Shown here: one piece after another, positions 16,395 through 25,143 of the stretch
Layout: each line of letters opens with the position of its first letter
Numbering within the stretch: the stretch's first letter is position 1
NCBI GenBank assembly: GCA_963699105.1
Contig: CAVOTI010000003.1
Location: 310,001-374,000, forward strand
Length of the DNA stretch: 64,000 nucleotides
From: Bog-756 sp963699105
GTDB taxonomy: Bacteria > Actinomycetota > Acidimicrobiia > Acidimicrobiales > RAAP-2
Reading direction: 5' to 3'
Made by a program: the position numbers and the translations under genes
Notes under the pieces: generated by a model
Seen by the model: the letters and a program-made list of their open reading frames with translations, nothing else
What the model was told of the DNA's origin: nothing
Databases searched by the model: none

Positions 16395-17612
16395 ATGTCG
16401 GCGTCACCCGTCGGAAGCCCCGGTGAACTGACCGTGGACGAATTCGAATTCGGTTCGGCACTCCGGGCTCTCCACGATCTGGCCCCTTCCGACATCACCG
16501 GGACATTGGCCCGGTTGGCCGGTCGAGTGGGCGCTTACGACATGACGGCCTTCCTCATCGACTTCGAGCAGTCGACGTTATTCCCTGTCCCGGGTCGCGG
16601 GGGTTCCATCGACGCCGCCATCGGCATCCCCACCGAGGGAACAGCTGAGGGCCGGGCGTTCCTCGAACGGCGCCTGGTGAGCTTTGTCACCGGAGACGCC
16701 ACCAGGATCTGCGTGCCGATCCTCGAGGGTTCCGACTGCACGGGAGTTCTCGCCTTCACCCAACCGGGAGACATCGACGACGAGGCCCGGCGCCGAGGTG
16801 AGGAGCTGGGGATGATGGTGGGAGCGGCCATCGCTATGGCGGCTCGCTACACCGACCTGTTCAATCGAGTCCGCCGACGCAAGGCCATGAGCCTCCCAGC
16901 CAGTATCCAGTGGGCACTACTCCCCCCGCTCGAGTTGCGGACTCCGGAAGCTTCATCGAATGGCGTACTCGAGCCGGCCTACGACGTGGGCGGCGACTGC
17001 TTCGACCACTCGGTCAACGGCTTCACCGTCGACGTCGCCATCATGGATGCCATGGGTCACGGGTTGGGCTCCAGCCTCGTATCCTCTCTGGCCATCGAGA
17101 GCTACCGCCATGATCGACGACAGGGCCGGTCGCTGAGGATGATCCATGATCAGATCGACCGTGTGCTGGCCGAGAACTTCGGAGGCGGGAGATTTGCCAC
17201 CGGCCAACTGGCCAAGCTCGACGTCCGGACCGGTCGGCTGGCCTGGATCAATGCCGGCCACCCCAGACCGCTCCAAGTCCGTGGGGCCCGGGTCATCGGC
17301 TCCTTGCCATGCCGGCCCTCGCGTCCCTGGGGGCTCGGTGGCCGGCTGGTGGAGGAAGCCGACGAGGCCCTGGAGCCCGGAGACTCGATCGTCTTCTACA
17401 CCGACGGGGTGACCGAAGGCCGTTCGCCCTCGGGCGACCCCTTCGGGATCGATCGCTTCGTCGACATCATCGAACGAGCCTCGGCCGACCGTCTTCGCTC
17501 CGACGTGGTCCTCCGGGCAACCATCGATGAGGTGCTCGGCCATCAGGACGGGAACCTGGGCGACGACGCCACCATCCTGTGGCTCAGTTGGGAACCCGGA
17601 CCCGCGGCCTGA
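16395..17612 (+). CDS. PP2C-type serine phosphatase with GAF-like sensor (RsbU-like)
   Basis: The 405-residue soluble protein has an N-terminal GAF-like region (about 35-155; YDMTAFLIDFEQSTLFPVPG, ICVPILEGSDCTGVLAF) and a SpoIIE-type PP2C domain from about 170. Its metal ligands are seen in DVGGDCFDHS, IMDAMGHGLG, FYTDGVTEGR and LGDDATILWL. It should dephosphorylate a STAS protein in answer to a cytosolic signal. With the membrane-bound phosphatase at 12321 it gives the switch two inputs, one outside and one inside the cell. No membrane segment is seen. The ribosome site is poor, so the exact start is unsure. Confidence 0.88.
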   Translation: MSASPVGSPGELTVDEFEFGSALRALHDLAPSDITGTLARLAGRVGAYDMTAFLIDFEQSTLFPVPGRGGSIDAAIGIPTEGTAEGRAFLERRLVSFVTGDATRICVPILEGSDCTGVLAFTQPGDIDDEARRRGEELGMMVGAAIAMAARYTDLFNRVRRRKAMSLPASIQWALLPPLELRTPEASSNGVLEPAYDVGGDCFDHSVNGFTVDVAIMDAMGHGLGSSLVSSLAIESYRHDRRQGRSLRMIHDQIDRVLAENFGGGRFATGQLAKLDVRTGRLAWINAGHPRPLQVRGARVIGSLPCRPSRPWGLGGRLVEEADEALEPGDSIVFYTDGVTEGRSPSGDPFGIDRFVDIIERASADRLRSDVVLRATIDEVLGHQDGNLGDDATILWLSWEPGPAA

Positions 17613-17722
17613 GCGGTGCGAAGGGTCCGGGGTAGCTCGACGAGCCCTGTCGCCGAGGTTGTCGGCCGGGTCACGAGCACCCTCTCGCCGAGGAGCATCG
17701 GACACCCCGACAAATGGGCGAT

Positions 17723-18277
17723 TCAGCCTGATCGACCCTCGCGGCTCCCCAATGCACGCCGGCGACCCGAGATCGGCAACACGAGCCAGAAGCCAACGAA
17801 CGTTGCCACGGTGAGAACAGTAAGTGGGACGGCCGACCCACGGAGCACCACGCTGGTGATCAGGAGGACGGCGCCACAGATCGACAGGCCGACGGTCGCC
17901 AGTCCGGTGAGGGCAAGCACGTTGGACGTCCGCAGCAGCTGGACCTTGCGATGCCGGCGGAACACGAAGCGGTGATATGCCACCGGCGCCGACAGTTGTG
18001 CCGTGGACAAGGCCGCTACCAGGAGCACGGCTACGTACAGGTTGCGTTGCGGCGGGTCCAACCGGGCGAATCGGACACTGAAGGGCAATGCCAGTAAGAA
18101 GCCGAACAGCCCCTGGACACCCAGGCTGGCGACCCTGAGCTCTTGGAGCAGCTCCAGCAGGTTCCGATCGTCCCGCTCCTCTTCGGATTCGTGCCTGCCG
18201 GGATCGTCTGCGGCCTTGGTGGAGGTCGGGCCGGAGGTCCCTCCGCCCATCCTCAACACGTCCATCTGGGCATCCAT
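17723..18277 (-). CDS. DUF6328 family membrane protein
   Basis: From the ATG at 18277, preceded by GGGGAGAA, the protein has 184 residues. After a hydrophilic N-terminus, DRNLLELLQELRVASLGVQG leads into four hydrophobic segments, with PVAYHRFVFRRHRKVQLLR in the middle loop. The LLQELRV and YHRFVFR motifs match the DUF6328 family of actinobacterial four-helix membrane proteins of unknown role (family recalled from memory). The minus-strand frame is open much further upstream, but that is an antisense shadow of the YihY gene. A GTTT-N15-GGGTAG promoter lies about 80 bp upstream. Confidence 0.78.
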   Translation of the reverse strand: MDAQMDVLRMGGGTSGPTSTKAADDPGRHESEEERDDRNLLELLQELRVASLGVQGLFGFLLALPFSVRFARLDPPQRNLYVAVLLVAALSTAQLSAPVAYHRFVFRRHRKVQLLRTSNVLALTGLATVGLSICGAVLLITSVVLRGSAVPLTVLTVATFVGFWLVLPISGRRRALGSREGRSG

Positions 18278-18359
18278 TGACCCGTTCTCCCCACAACCGG
18301 AGGGCACAGGAAGCACCCCGAACCGGGCCCAGCGCAGGCCCCACCGCATCGGACCATCT

Positions 18360-18384
18360 CTACCCCGATGGGGGCACGCGAAAC
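18360..18384 (-). promoter_or_regulatory. SigB/SigF-type promoter of the DUF6328 gene, GTTT-N15-GGGTAG
   Basis: On the minus strand GTTT (18384-18381) and GGGTAG (18365-18360) are 15 bp apart. The transcript would start about 75 nt before the DUF6328 ATG. It lies back to back with a similar plus-strand site at 18429-18454. Confidence 0.62.
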
Positions 18385-18428
18385 CTGGGTCGACGGGGTG
18401 CAGGTGCAGCAGTAGCGGCACCGCCAAC

Positions 18429-18454
18429 GTTTGCGCGGGCTTAGACCGGGGAAT
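18429..18454 (+). promoter_or_regulatory. SigB/SigF-like promoter for the small membrane protein-YihY pair, GTTT-N16-GGGAAT
   Basis: GTTT at 18429-18432 and GGGAAT at 18449-18454 are 16 bp apart, with one mismatch to GGGTAT. Transcription would start near 18461, only a few bases before the ATG at 18465. Confidence 0.5.
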
Positions 18455-18464
18455 CAATCTCGGC

Positions 18465-18668
18465 ATGGAAGCCGAAGTCGAGGGGGCCGGGTCGATCGAC
18501 GAGCAACTGGGCTCGCCTGGTTCTACTTTCGAGAAGGGCTGGCTGGCCGGGATAGTTCTCGGCTTGGTGGCCATCGTGGTCATGGTGCGACGAAAGGCCA
18601 ACCGCCAGCGGGGCAACGAGGCACCTGCCGTCGGGCCCGCTGGCCAGCAGCCGAGCGTGCCGGCTTGA
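18465..18668 (+). CDS. Small single-pass membrane protein, translationally coupled to YihY
   Basis: The 67-residue protein MEAEVEGAGSIDEQLGSPGS has an acidic N-terminus, one hydrophobic helix GWLAGIVLGLVAIVVMV and a basic tail (RRKANRQRGNE), so a single-pass protein with the tail in the cytosol is likely. No family is recognised. Its TGA overlaps the TTG start of the YihY-family gene (TTGA), which argues that it is a real gene coupled to that membrane protein. A near-leaderless stress-type promoter precedes it. Confidence 0.55.
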   Translation: MEAEVEGAGSIDEQLGSPGSTFEKGWLAGIVLGLVAIVVMVRRKANRQRGNEAPAVGPAGQQPSVPA

Positions 18669-19744
18669 AGGCTCTCGATGGCGCCCGCGCCGCCGTCGAC
18701 CGGTGGCAGCGTTCCCATGGCCTGGCCGCCGTCCTGTACGGAGTGGTCAAGAAGTTCGGTGACGACAGCACCAACCAGTTCGTGGTGCAGCTGGGATGGT
18801 ACGGATTCGTAGCTGTCTACCCGTTGCTGCTGCTGGTCATCACCGTGTTCGGATTCGTAGGAGCTGGAGACCTCGGGCACCGCGTGGTGGCCACTCTGCA
18901 CGAGTTTCCGGTGGTGGGCCAGCAATTCAATCCCGAGCGCGGATCGAGCACCCTGCATGGGAGCATCCCGGGATTGATCATCGGTCTGGCCGGTCTGGCC
19001 TATGGCGCCCAGGGCGTGACCCAAACGGCTCAACAGGCCATGGTGCGCGTCTGGAACATCCCCCGACGAGAGGTGGCGGGATTCCTGGCCCACCTGATTC
19101 GGAGTTTGACCGGTTTGACCATCATCGGCGGCACCTTCCTGGCCAACGCCGCACTGGCCACCTTTGCTACCAGCGGCGGCCTCGGCTACGTGGTCAGGGT
19201 GCCCGTGCTGGTGGGAATGGTGGTGGTAAACATCGGGCTGTATCTCGCCGCCTTCCGCAGCCTTACACCGGCCGCCATCGGCACGGGCGACCTGGTCCCC
19301 GGGGCTGCCCTGGCCGCTTTCGGTTTCACCTTGCTCATCACCATCGGCGGAGGTCTGGTACAGCACCAGGTGAGGAACAGTTCGGCCACCTACGGGCAGT
19401 TCGGGATCGTCATCGGCCTGGTGGCATTCTTCTTCCTTCTGGCCAAGATCAGCCTGTACGGAGCAGAGCTCAATCCCGTGCTCACCCGTCATCTCTGGCC
19501 GCGGGCGCTGTCGAGCGGAGATCCGACGGAAGCTGACGATCGGGTGCTGCACGACATCGTTCACCAGGATCTCCGCCGGCCGGATCAGCGGATCGGCGTC
19601 GGATTCGGGGCCGCAGCCCAGCAGCAGGTCGAGTGGGATGCCCGATCGACGGGGAAGGAATCCCCGGGAAATGACGCCACGGTGCCGGCCCACCACGACC
19701 CACGGCGAGGGGCACTCGACGGTCGACACCCCGGACGGGTTTGA
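18665..19744 (+). CDS. YihY/virulence factor BrkB family inner-membrane protein
   Basis: The 359-residue protein shows the BrkB/YihY pattern of six membrane segments: LGWYGFVAVYPLLLLVITVF; the loop FNPERGSSTLHGSIPGLIIG; GAQGVTQTAQQAMVRVWNIP; and later SSATYGQFGIVIGLVAFFFL with LYGAELNPVLTRHLWP. It was once called RNase BN, which is no longer accepted; the role is unknown. The TTG start at 18665 is chosen because it overlaps the stop of the small membrane gene and fits the domain edge (LKALDGARAAVDRWQ). The last ~60 residues are hydrophilic. Confidence 0.85.
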   Translation: MKALDGARAAVDRWQRSHGLAAVLYGVVKKFGDDSTNQFVVQLGWYGFVAVYPLLLLVITVFGFVGAGDLGHRVVATLHEFPVVGQQFNPERGSSTLHGSIPGLIIGLAGLAYGAQGVTQTAQQAMVRVWNIPRREVAGFLAHLIRSLTGLTIIGGTFLANAALATFATSGGLGYVVRVPVLVGMVVVNIGLYLAAFRSLTPAAIGTGDLVPGAALAAFGFTLLITIGGGLVQHQVRNSSATYGQFGIVIGLVAFFFLLAKISLYGAELNPVLTRHLWPRALSSGDPTEADDRVLHDIVHQDLRRPDQRIGVGFGAAAQQQVEWDARSTGKESPGNDATVPAHHDPRRGALDGRHPGRV

Positions 19745-20119
19745 GATTTCCCAATTCCGGATATCTCGGATTCCATGGTCCTGCTGACGAGCTTCGAGGC
19801 CACCCCGGTGGCCGAGTACCTGCGCCGGGAGGCACCGAGAGAACTTGAGCGGTTGAAGTCGATTGATCGACTGGTGAGTTCGTGGCCGGAGGGGAGTACC
19901 CCTGACCTCGCTTCCCCGCACCTGCTCCATACCACCGATGGCGGGTAACATCGCCAACTGGCATCGACCGCGGTCGATGACGAATTGTTCAGCAGCCGAG
20001 AGCGTCTGTGGCGAGCCGAGTCCGGCAAGGCCAGTTCTCGTTCCCGATTCAGGTCCCGTTCTTTCGGAAGGGTCGGTCGGGAAAAGCCCTCAGCCGACAG
20101 CTAGTAGGAGGAATCCGTG

Positions 20120-20341
20120 ATGGAAGAGCGCACCGAACCAGACCAGGCAACCCAAACCGCGGAAGAGGCCGAAGCGGTCCACAACCACACCGCCGACAGA
20201 CCCCCCACGGAGGCCGAGACGGCGACTGCCGATGAGCACTTGGCCAAATCCGACGATGCCGAGCGGGCCAAGGTCGCCGAGCACGAGGAAGAGATGATGG
20301 AGATCGGGGCAAAGGTCAAAGGGGAAGGGGCCATCGACTGA
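20120..20341 (+). CDS. Small acidic hydrophilic protein
   Basis: The ATG at 20120 follows AGGAGG (20106-20111) with 8-nt spacing; a GTG at 20117 is also possible. The 73-residue product is very rich in Glu, Asp and Ala (EEAEAVHNHTADRPPTEAET) and ends EEEMMEIGAKVKGEGAID. It lacks hydrophobic stretches and may be largely helical or disordered. No family is recognised. The strong ribosome site supports a real gene. Its place at the end of the stress block makes a stress role possible. Confidence 0.6.
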   Translation: MEERTEPDQATQTAEEAEAVHNHTADRPPTEAETATADEHLAKSDDAERAKVAEHEEEMMEIGAKVKGEGAID

Positions 20342-20932
20342 AGACAGTCCAGGGCTCCGGAGCTCGGTAGCCGACGGTGGTCATTCACTGAGGCAAGGAC
20401 CAGCCCGATCCGGTGGGGCTTCGTCAACCGTCCGGACCACCTTCAGCGGATTGTCAGTGTCGGCCCGGTGACGGGAGGGCAGGACCACAACACAGTGACG
20501 ATGGGGCCGATGACTCGCTGCCAGTGAAGGCTGGGTCCAGGGTTCGGTCAAAGCGAGGGCCCGGTGCAATACCCGTCTCGGCGCCACTGTCGATTGGAGG
20601 CCGGGGCCATCTCGGGTGCCGAGATGCCACATGGCGCGCAGTGGGATGTGTCGGTTCGACCGTCGCAATGGCGCTCCCCGGTGTGCGTGAATTGCCTGAA
20701 GCAGGACAGAGGCCAGTATTGGCGCGGCCACGGTCTTGTCCGAGGGAGCACGACATATATGTGGGGAGGATCACCCTCATTGCACGGCGACATCGAGGAC
20801 CTCACCCGTCGGTACCTCGGTGGTGACCGACGGCGGGCGTGTCGCCTTTGGCGGGGAACGGTGACCCGGAGGCGCTCCCCCGACCGAGCCGGTTGAGCGG
20901 CCCGACTCCGCCGGGTCGGGCTCGTCGAGCGC
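20342..20932. other. Long stretch without a convincing gene
   Basis: Overlapping short frames exist on both strands, but none has domain-like character. The best is 20564-20896 plus, with a PVCVNCLKQD stretch containing two Cys. A 10-bp perfect palindrome, ACATATATGT, lies at about 20753-20762 in an otherwise GC-rich stretch and could be a regulatory site. I cannot assign anything further. Confidence 0.4.
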
Positions 20933-22225
20933 TCAATGCGAGGGAAAGTCGCTGGCGCACGCCACTCTCCCGAGAAGGCTCCGTGCCGCGGCCAAAACGA
21001 GGTCGAGATCGCGCGTGAGGACGAACACGAATCGCCTGTCCCGGTCGGATCCTGCGTCTCCCAGATCCCGGGCGATGAGCGCACCGGCATAGTGGGCGCC
21101 GACGACCGCTACTACCCATTCATTGCGCAGAGGATCGTCGATCGAGAGCCTGACGCCACGCACACCCTCGACCGGCGCAGGGGGCATGTCCGAACCGAGG
21201 GCGGCAACGATCGGACAACGAACGGCAAGTGCGGAGTAGCGGAGGGCGGTTCTCCGGGTCAAGAACTGGGAATTCTGCAGCGCGCTGAGCACGACCGGGG
21301 GCGTTTCCAGTGCCATCCCTTGATGTTCGAGGTGCTGTGAGATTCCATGGAGCAGGGCCTTCGGCCCGATTCGTGCCGAGTGGCCGTCGACGAAGCTGAA
21401 GGGGCTGCTCGGTGTCCTGTCCAGAGGCTGGTGGGGTCGGAAGCCTTTCGAGGGATTGGGAATCGTGCCCAGAGGGCCGGGCCACCCCAGGTACCACCCC
21501 TGACCGAGCGTGGCGCCGAGGGCCAGCGCCCTCTCGAGGTGCACCTCGTTCTCGATGCCCTCGGCAAGCACTGTCGCTCCGGTCCGCTCGGCGTAGCCGG
21601 CCACGGTGGTATAGATGGCAGCCTGGTCCACGTTGGGCCAGCGCTGGACGAGCGAGACATCGAGCTTGATCACATCGGGGGCGATGAACGGCAACAGAGC
21701 CAGGGAGTCGGGCTGGGCGCCGACGTCGTCGAGGGCAATGGCGCAACCGGCCGCCCTGAGCTGGTGGACGGCGTGAAGGAGCTCGGCCGGTCTCGTGGTC
21801 AGCGCCCGTTCAGTGATCTCCACCACCAGCCCGAACCGGCCGGCCGTCTTGGCCAACAGTCGGGCCGCGGTATCGGCGGCCAGTACTGAGGGCTCGAGGT
21901 TGACGAAAAGCTCGAATCGCGGCGGAAGGGTCTCGGCCATGGCGCCTTCAATTGCCGCATCTCGACATGCCTCATCGAGCTCGTCGAGTCGTCCCATGAG
22001 AGCGGCCAGGTGGAAGGCCGCTTCCGGAGTTATCCCGAGCTCCGGCCATCGGGCCAGTGACTCGGCGGCCACCTGTTCGCCGGAGTTGAGATCGAAGATC
22101 GGCTGGTACTGGGGCCGCAGGTAGCGCCGGCTGATCAGATCGTCGATCTGTGCGATCGGGAGCTGCATTGGCTGGGTAGCGCTGCTGGAGATCAGCGTTG
22201 AGGTGGTATGTCCCAATCGAGTCAT
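20933..22225 (-). CDS. EAL-domain c-di-GMP phosphodiesterase with DICT sensory domain
   Basis: From the ATG at 22225, preceded by GGAGGAG, the protein has 430 residues. The EAL domain (about 20-255) has YQPIFDLNSGEQVAAESLAR (ESL for EAL), FVNLEPS, VVEITERAL, IALDDVGAQ (DDFG variant), VIKLDVSLV, LAEGIENEV and GQGWYLG. The Glu, Asn, Asp-Asp, Lys and Gln residues that bind metal and substrate are therefore present, but loop 6 is altered. The last ~150 residues (SARIGPKALLHGISQHLEHQ; TALRYSALAVRCPIVAALG) resemble the DICT sensor domain. It probably hydrolyses c-di-GMP or has become a c-di-GMP sensor. It is divergent from the histidine kinase gene. Confidence 0.85.
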   Translation of the reverse strand: MTRLGHTTSTLISSSATQPMQLPIAQIDDLISRRYLRPQYQPIFDLNSGEQVAAESLARWPELGITPEAAFHLAALMGRLDELDEACRDAAIEGAMAETLPPRFELFVNLEPSVLAADTAARLLAKTAGRFGLVVEITERALTTRPAELLHAVHQLRAAGCAIALDDVGAQPDSLALLPFIAPDVIKLDVSLVQRWPNVDQAAIYTTVAGYAERTGATVLAEGIENEVHLERALALGATLGQGWYLGWPGPLGTIPNPSKGFRPHQPLDRTPSSPFSFVDGHSARIGPKALLHGISQHLEHQGMALETPPVVLSALQNSQFLTRRTALRYSALAVRCPIVAALGSDMPPAPVEGVRGVRLSIDDPLRNEWVVAVVGAHYAGALIARDLGDAGSDRDRRFVFVLTRDLDLVLAAARSLLGRVACASDFPSH

Positions 22226-22384
22226 TTCGATGCTCCTCCGTGCGACGAGATGGCCAGCGGCATTCCCTCGGCAATCTGGTGCCGGACAGACATCGTCACG
22301 TCCGGCCACGTCCCGAAGTGGGGTTTGTCCTAAGTACGAGGTGAGCTCGTTCCCCGTGTTGCACGACGAGCGCCCGACCCAAGG

Positions 22385-24139
22385 GTGGACACCACCGACG
22401 AATCGGGTCAGCCCCATTTCCGATTTACGAGTGGGCATGATCAGCTGGACGGGTCGGCACATCTCGTGTGCGAACTGGTTTGGACATCGGCGTCTGTCGG
22501 GGACGAGGTGGTGGCGGCCTACACCACCACACGCTCAATGGACCCTCGATCCGTGTGCCGACCCTGGAGGCGTTTCGCCATGGCGTTCCTGTACAGAACC
22601 GGCACCAGGCAGGCCGAAGCTCCGGGAGTCGAGGTTGGCGCTCGACCGGAATGTCCATGCCCATTTCCACCGACGGACCGGATCGGGGAAAGCGGCCGCC
22701 GTCTGGTGGACTCGGCCGGCGAGGCGGTGGTGATGGTCGACGCCACCGGCACCATCGAGCTGGCCAACGCCCGAGCCGAGCGATTGTTCGGCTACGCCCC
22801 ACAGGAGCTCGTCGGGCTCAGCGTGGCTGTGCTGGTCCCCGAGAGGCTTCGGAAGGGTCATGATGCCCGCTGCAGGAGCTATTCCGCCCAGCCCCGTCTG
22901 AGGGAGATGGGCACGGGTACCGAGTTCTTCGGGTGTCGCAAGGACGGCACCGAATTCCCCGCCGAGATCTCACTCTGCCCATCGGAAACCCGTCAAGGCA
23001 CGTTCGTCCTGGCATCGATCCGCGACATCACTGCCCGGAAACATGCTGACTATCTCGCCTCCCATTTCATGGCAGTAGTTGAGTCGTCCAACGACGCAAT
23101 CATCGGTACGGACCTCGACGGTGGCGTCACCAGCTGGAACCCTGGCGCCGAGCTCCTCTTCGGTTACGCCGAATCCGACATGTTGGGTCAACCGATCTCG
23201 GTCCTCGATCCCGCGGGTGATGACGGGCGTTGGATCGAGCAGATCTTCGAGGCCGTCGAAAAGCAGGACACCACGCGATTGCGTAAGGACGGAACGCTGG
23301 TCAATGTGTCGATTACGCACTCGCCGATCCGTGGAAGCGACGGGGCTTTGAGAGGTTTTTCGACGATCGCCAGGGATATCTCCGATCGCCGAAAGTCAGA
23401 GACGCTCAAGGGCGGGTTCCTGTCCATGGTCTCGCATGAACTGCGCACTCCCCTGAGCGCCATCGTTGCCTATGTCGAGCTGCTGATCGACGGTGAACTG
23501 TCCCGACAGGAGAGAGACCGGTTCACCGAGGTGATCCACCGAAACTCCCTACGACTGGAACGACTGGTGGGTGACCTGCTCTTCGTGGCCCAGCTCGAGT
23601 CGGCCAGCTTCAGCATCACCAAGAGCATTGTGGACGTAGTGGCGATTGCCCGAGAAGCGGTAGATGCCGCCATGCCCCGGGCCGAGCAGTCCGGTGTCGA
23701 CTTGCATCTAGCTCCATGCAAAGACTCTCTCTCCCTGATCGGGGATGCCGGGCGGCTCGGCCAAGCTCTTGACAATCTCATCTCTAACGCAATCAAGTAC
23801 TCGCCTGACGGTGGTGCGGTGTGCGTAACGGTCCTGCCCGGGGCCGGGGAGTGCACCATCGAGGTGCAGGACCATGGCATGGGAATCGCCCACTCGGAAC
23901 AAAAGCACCTATTCGAGCGGTTCTTTCGAGCATCGAAGGCGGTCGACCTCCAGATCCAGGGTGTCGGGCTGGGCCTGATGGTCGTCGAGGCGATCGTCGA
24001 TGCCCACGACGGCAGCGTGAGCGTGCTGAGCGAACCAGGCTCTGGCGCCACGTTCCGAGTCACCATTCCGCTCGAACCACAGACCCAGCGGCCAGTACCC
24101 TCACCGGTCCCGACGTTGACGGCAACGCACAACTCATGA
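22385..24139 (+). CDS. PAS-PAS sensor histidine kinase
   Basis: The frame gives 584 residues. PAS1 (about 105-217: VVMVDATGTIELANARAERL, FGYAPQELVGL) and PAS2 (about 225-335: AIIGTDLDGGVTSWNPGAEL, FGYAESDMLGQ) are followed by HisKA with phospho-acceptor His351 in MVSHELRTPLSAI, and the ATPase N-box DNLISNAIKYSP, DHGMGI and GVGLGLMVVEAI. No membrane helix is seen, so it is a cytosolic sensor. The first ~95 residues are not domain-like and the start is unsure; in-frame ATGs at 22538 and 22580 may be closer to the truth. The stop overlaps the receiver gene (ATGA), its likely partner. Confidence 0.88.
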   Translation: MDTTDESGQPHFRFTSGHDQLDGSAHLVCELVWTSASVGDEVVAAYTTTRSMDPRSVCRPWRRFAMAFLYRTGTRQAEAPGVEVGARPECPCPFPPTDRIGESGRRLVDSAGEAVVMVDATGTIELANARAERLFGYAPQELVGLSVAVLVPERLRKGHDARCRSYSAQPRLREMGTGTEFFGCRKDGTEFPAEISLCPSETRQGTFVLASIRDITARKHADYLASHFMAVVESSNDAIIGTDLDGGVTSWNPGAELLFGYAESDMLGQPISVLDPAGDDGRWIEQIFEAVEKQDTTRLRKDGTLVNVSITHSPIRGSDGALRGFSTIARDISDRRKSETLKGGFLSMVSHELRTPLSAIVAYVELLIDGELSRQERDRFTEVIHRNSLRLERLVGDLLFVAQLESASFSITKSIVDVVAIAREAVDAAMPRAEQSGVDLHLAPCKDSLSLIGDAGRLGQALDNLISNAIKYSPDGGAVCVTVLPGAGECTIEVQDHGMGIAHSEQKHLFERFFRASKAVDLQIQGVGLGLMVVEAIVDAHDGSVSVLSEPGSGATFRVTIPLEPQTQRPVPSPVPTLTATHNS

Positions 24140-24513
24140 CCAAGCCGGTCGCACTCGTCATCGACGACCAGTCGGATATCCGGAACGTAATCGTCTTCGT
24201 GCTCGACAAGGCCGGATTCGAGGTCCACGAGGAGTCCAACGGCGAACACGGTCTGTTGGCTGCCAGCGTGGTGCGCCCCGATGTGATCCTCCTGGATTGG
24301 ATGATGCCAGGGATGAGCGGCATCGACGTGTGCCGGGCCCTTCGCCAAGATGTCGATCAACGTTCGACCGTCGTGATCCTGTTGACCGCCAAAGCCCAGG
24401 AGGCGGACGTTGAAATCGGGTTCGCCGCCGGAGCTCAGGACTACATCTTGAAGCCCTTCAGTCCAAAGGAGCTGGTGAGTAGGGTCCAAAGCCTACTCGT
24501 CCAGGCTGTGTAG
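24136..24513 (+). CDS. Single-domain response regulator (receiver only)
   Basis: The 125-residue protein is a lone receiver domain. D10/D11 lie in ALVIDDQSDI, the phospho-acceptor is D54 in VILLDWMMPGMSGIDVC, T84 in ILLTAK and K106 in YILKPFSPKEL. No output domain is attached, so it acts as a phosphorelay step or by protein contact, like CheY-type regulators. The 4-nt overlap with the kinase gene indicates that the two are a pair. Confidence 0.92.
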   Translation: MTKPVALVIDDQSDIRNVIVFVLDKAGFEVHEESNGEHGLLAASVVRPDVILLDWMMPGMSGIDVCRALRQDVDQRSTVVILLTAKAQEADVEIGFAAGAQDYILKPFSPKELVSRVQSLLVQAV

Positions 24514-24559
24514 ATCGGACCGGAGGCGAAGGAGCCTTCGGTCGATTTGGACACTCCGC

Positions 24560-24830
24560 GGGGCGGAGGGCCAAGCACCGTGTTGCTGTGCATCGCCCGG
24601 GCCTAGACGTGCGCCTCGGGGACATTGCCACTGAACTCGGCATCACCGAGCGTCGGGCTGCGACATCGGCAAGGAGTTCACCGGGGCCGGATAGTGGTCA
24701 AGGAGAGGATGGGCCGGCGCAATCTGTACAAGATCCACGATGATCTGACGATTCCGAATGGCTCGGACAGCACTTCCCCCATCGGTGAGGATTTGGATCT
24801 CTTTGGTCAGAACGGGAAACCACCACCGGA
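24560..24830 (+). pseudogene. Decayed winged-helix (MarR/ArsR-like) regulator
   Basis: Pieces of a small winged-helix regulator appear in different frames, in the right order. VLLCIARA is followed by VRLGDIATELGITERRA, then DIGKEFTGAG, then IVVKERMGRRNLYKIHDDL with LDLFGQ at the end. Together they follow the usual plan (recognition helix, wing with GRRNxYxxH, C-terminal helix). At least three frame changes and a stop separate the pieces within about 200 bp, so the gene cannot be functional. The match was made by eye against the general family pattern. No relation to the neighbouring kinase pair is evident. Confidence 0.5.
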
Positions 24831-25143
24831 CGAATCGCGCCCCGATCGCGGACAGGTACATGACGTACCCCCGAGATGGGAGCAGGTCCTCGTTGCAGTT
24901 GAGGGCGAGCCCCATTGCCGCGCTTTGAATGCCGTGATTCACTGGCCTGCGTAAGCCGAGGTGGCACTGATAGGTCGGATTGGGTGAGACGATGAGTCAC
25001 TTGTCTGCGTCGGTTTGTCTGGAAGCCCTTGCTCGCCATCGAGTCTGTCGCGCCCTCGAACCCATCCGACAGCAACCTCCACCGTGCGGTGCATCCCCCC
25101 GGCGGTTGTCCTCCCTGCAAGTCGCTCGGTTCCTTGCACACCG
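24831..25143. other. Intergenic stretch
   Basis: No gene is recognised between the decayed regulator and the PAS/LuxR gene. Frames on both strands continue through it, but none shows domain-like residues. The promoter of the following gene should lie here, but I see no clear hexamers. Confidence 0.4.

Noticed and set aside
17723..19957. Very long minus-strand frame (744 codons) across the YihY gene
   Set aside because: Only its last 184 codons (from 18277) look like a protein (DUF6328). The rest is antisense to a clear six-helix membrane protein and has no domain character.
20564..20896. 110-codon plus-strand frame with CVNC motif
   Set aside because: Too little support: a single CxxC, no ribosome site and competing frames of equal length on both strands.
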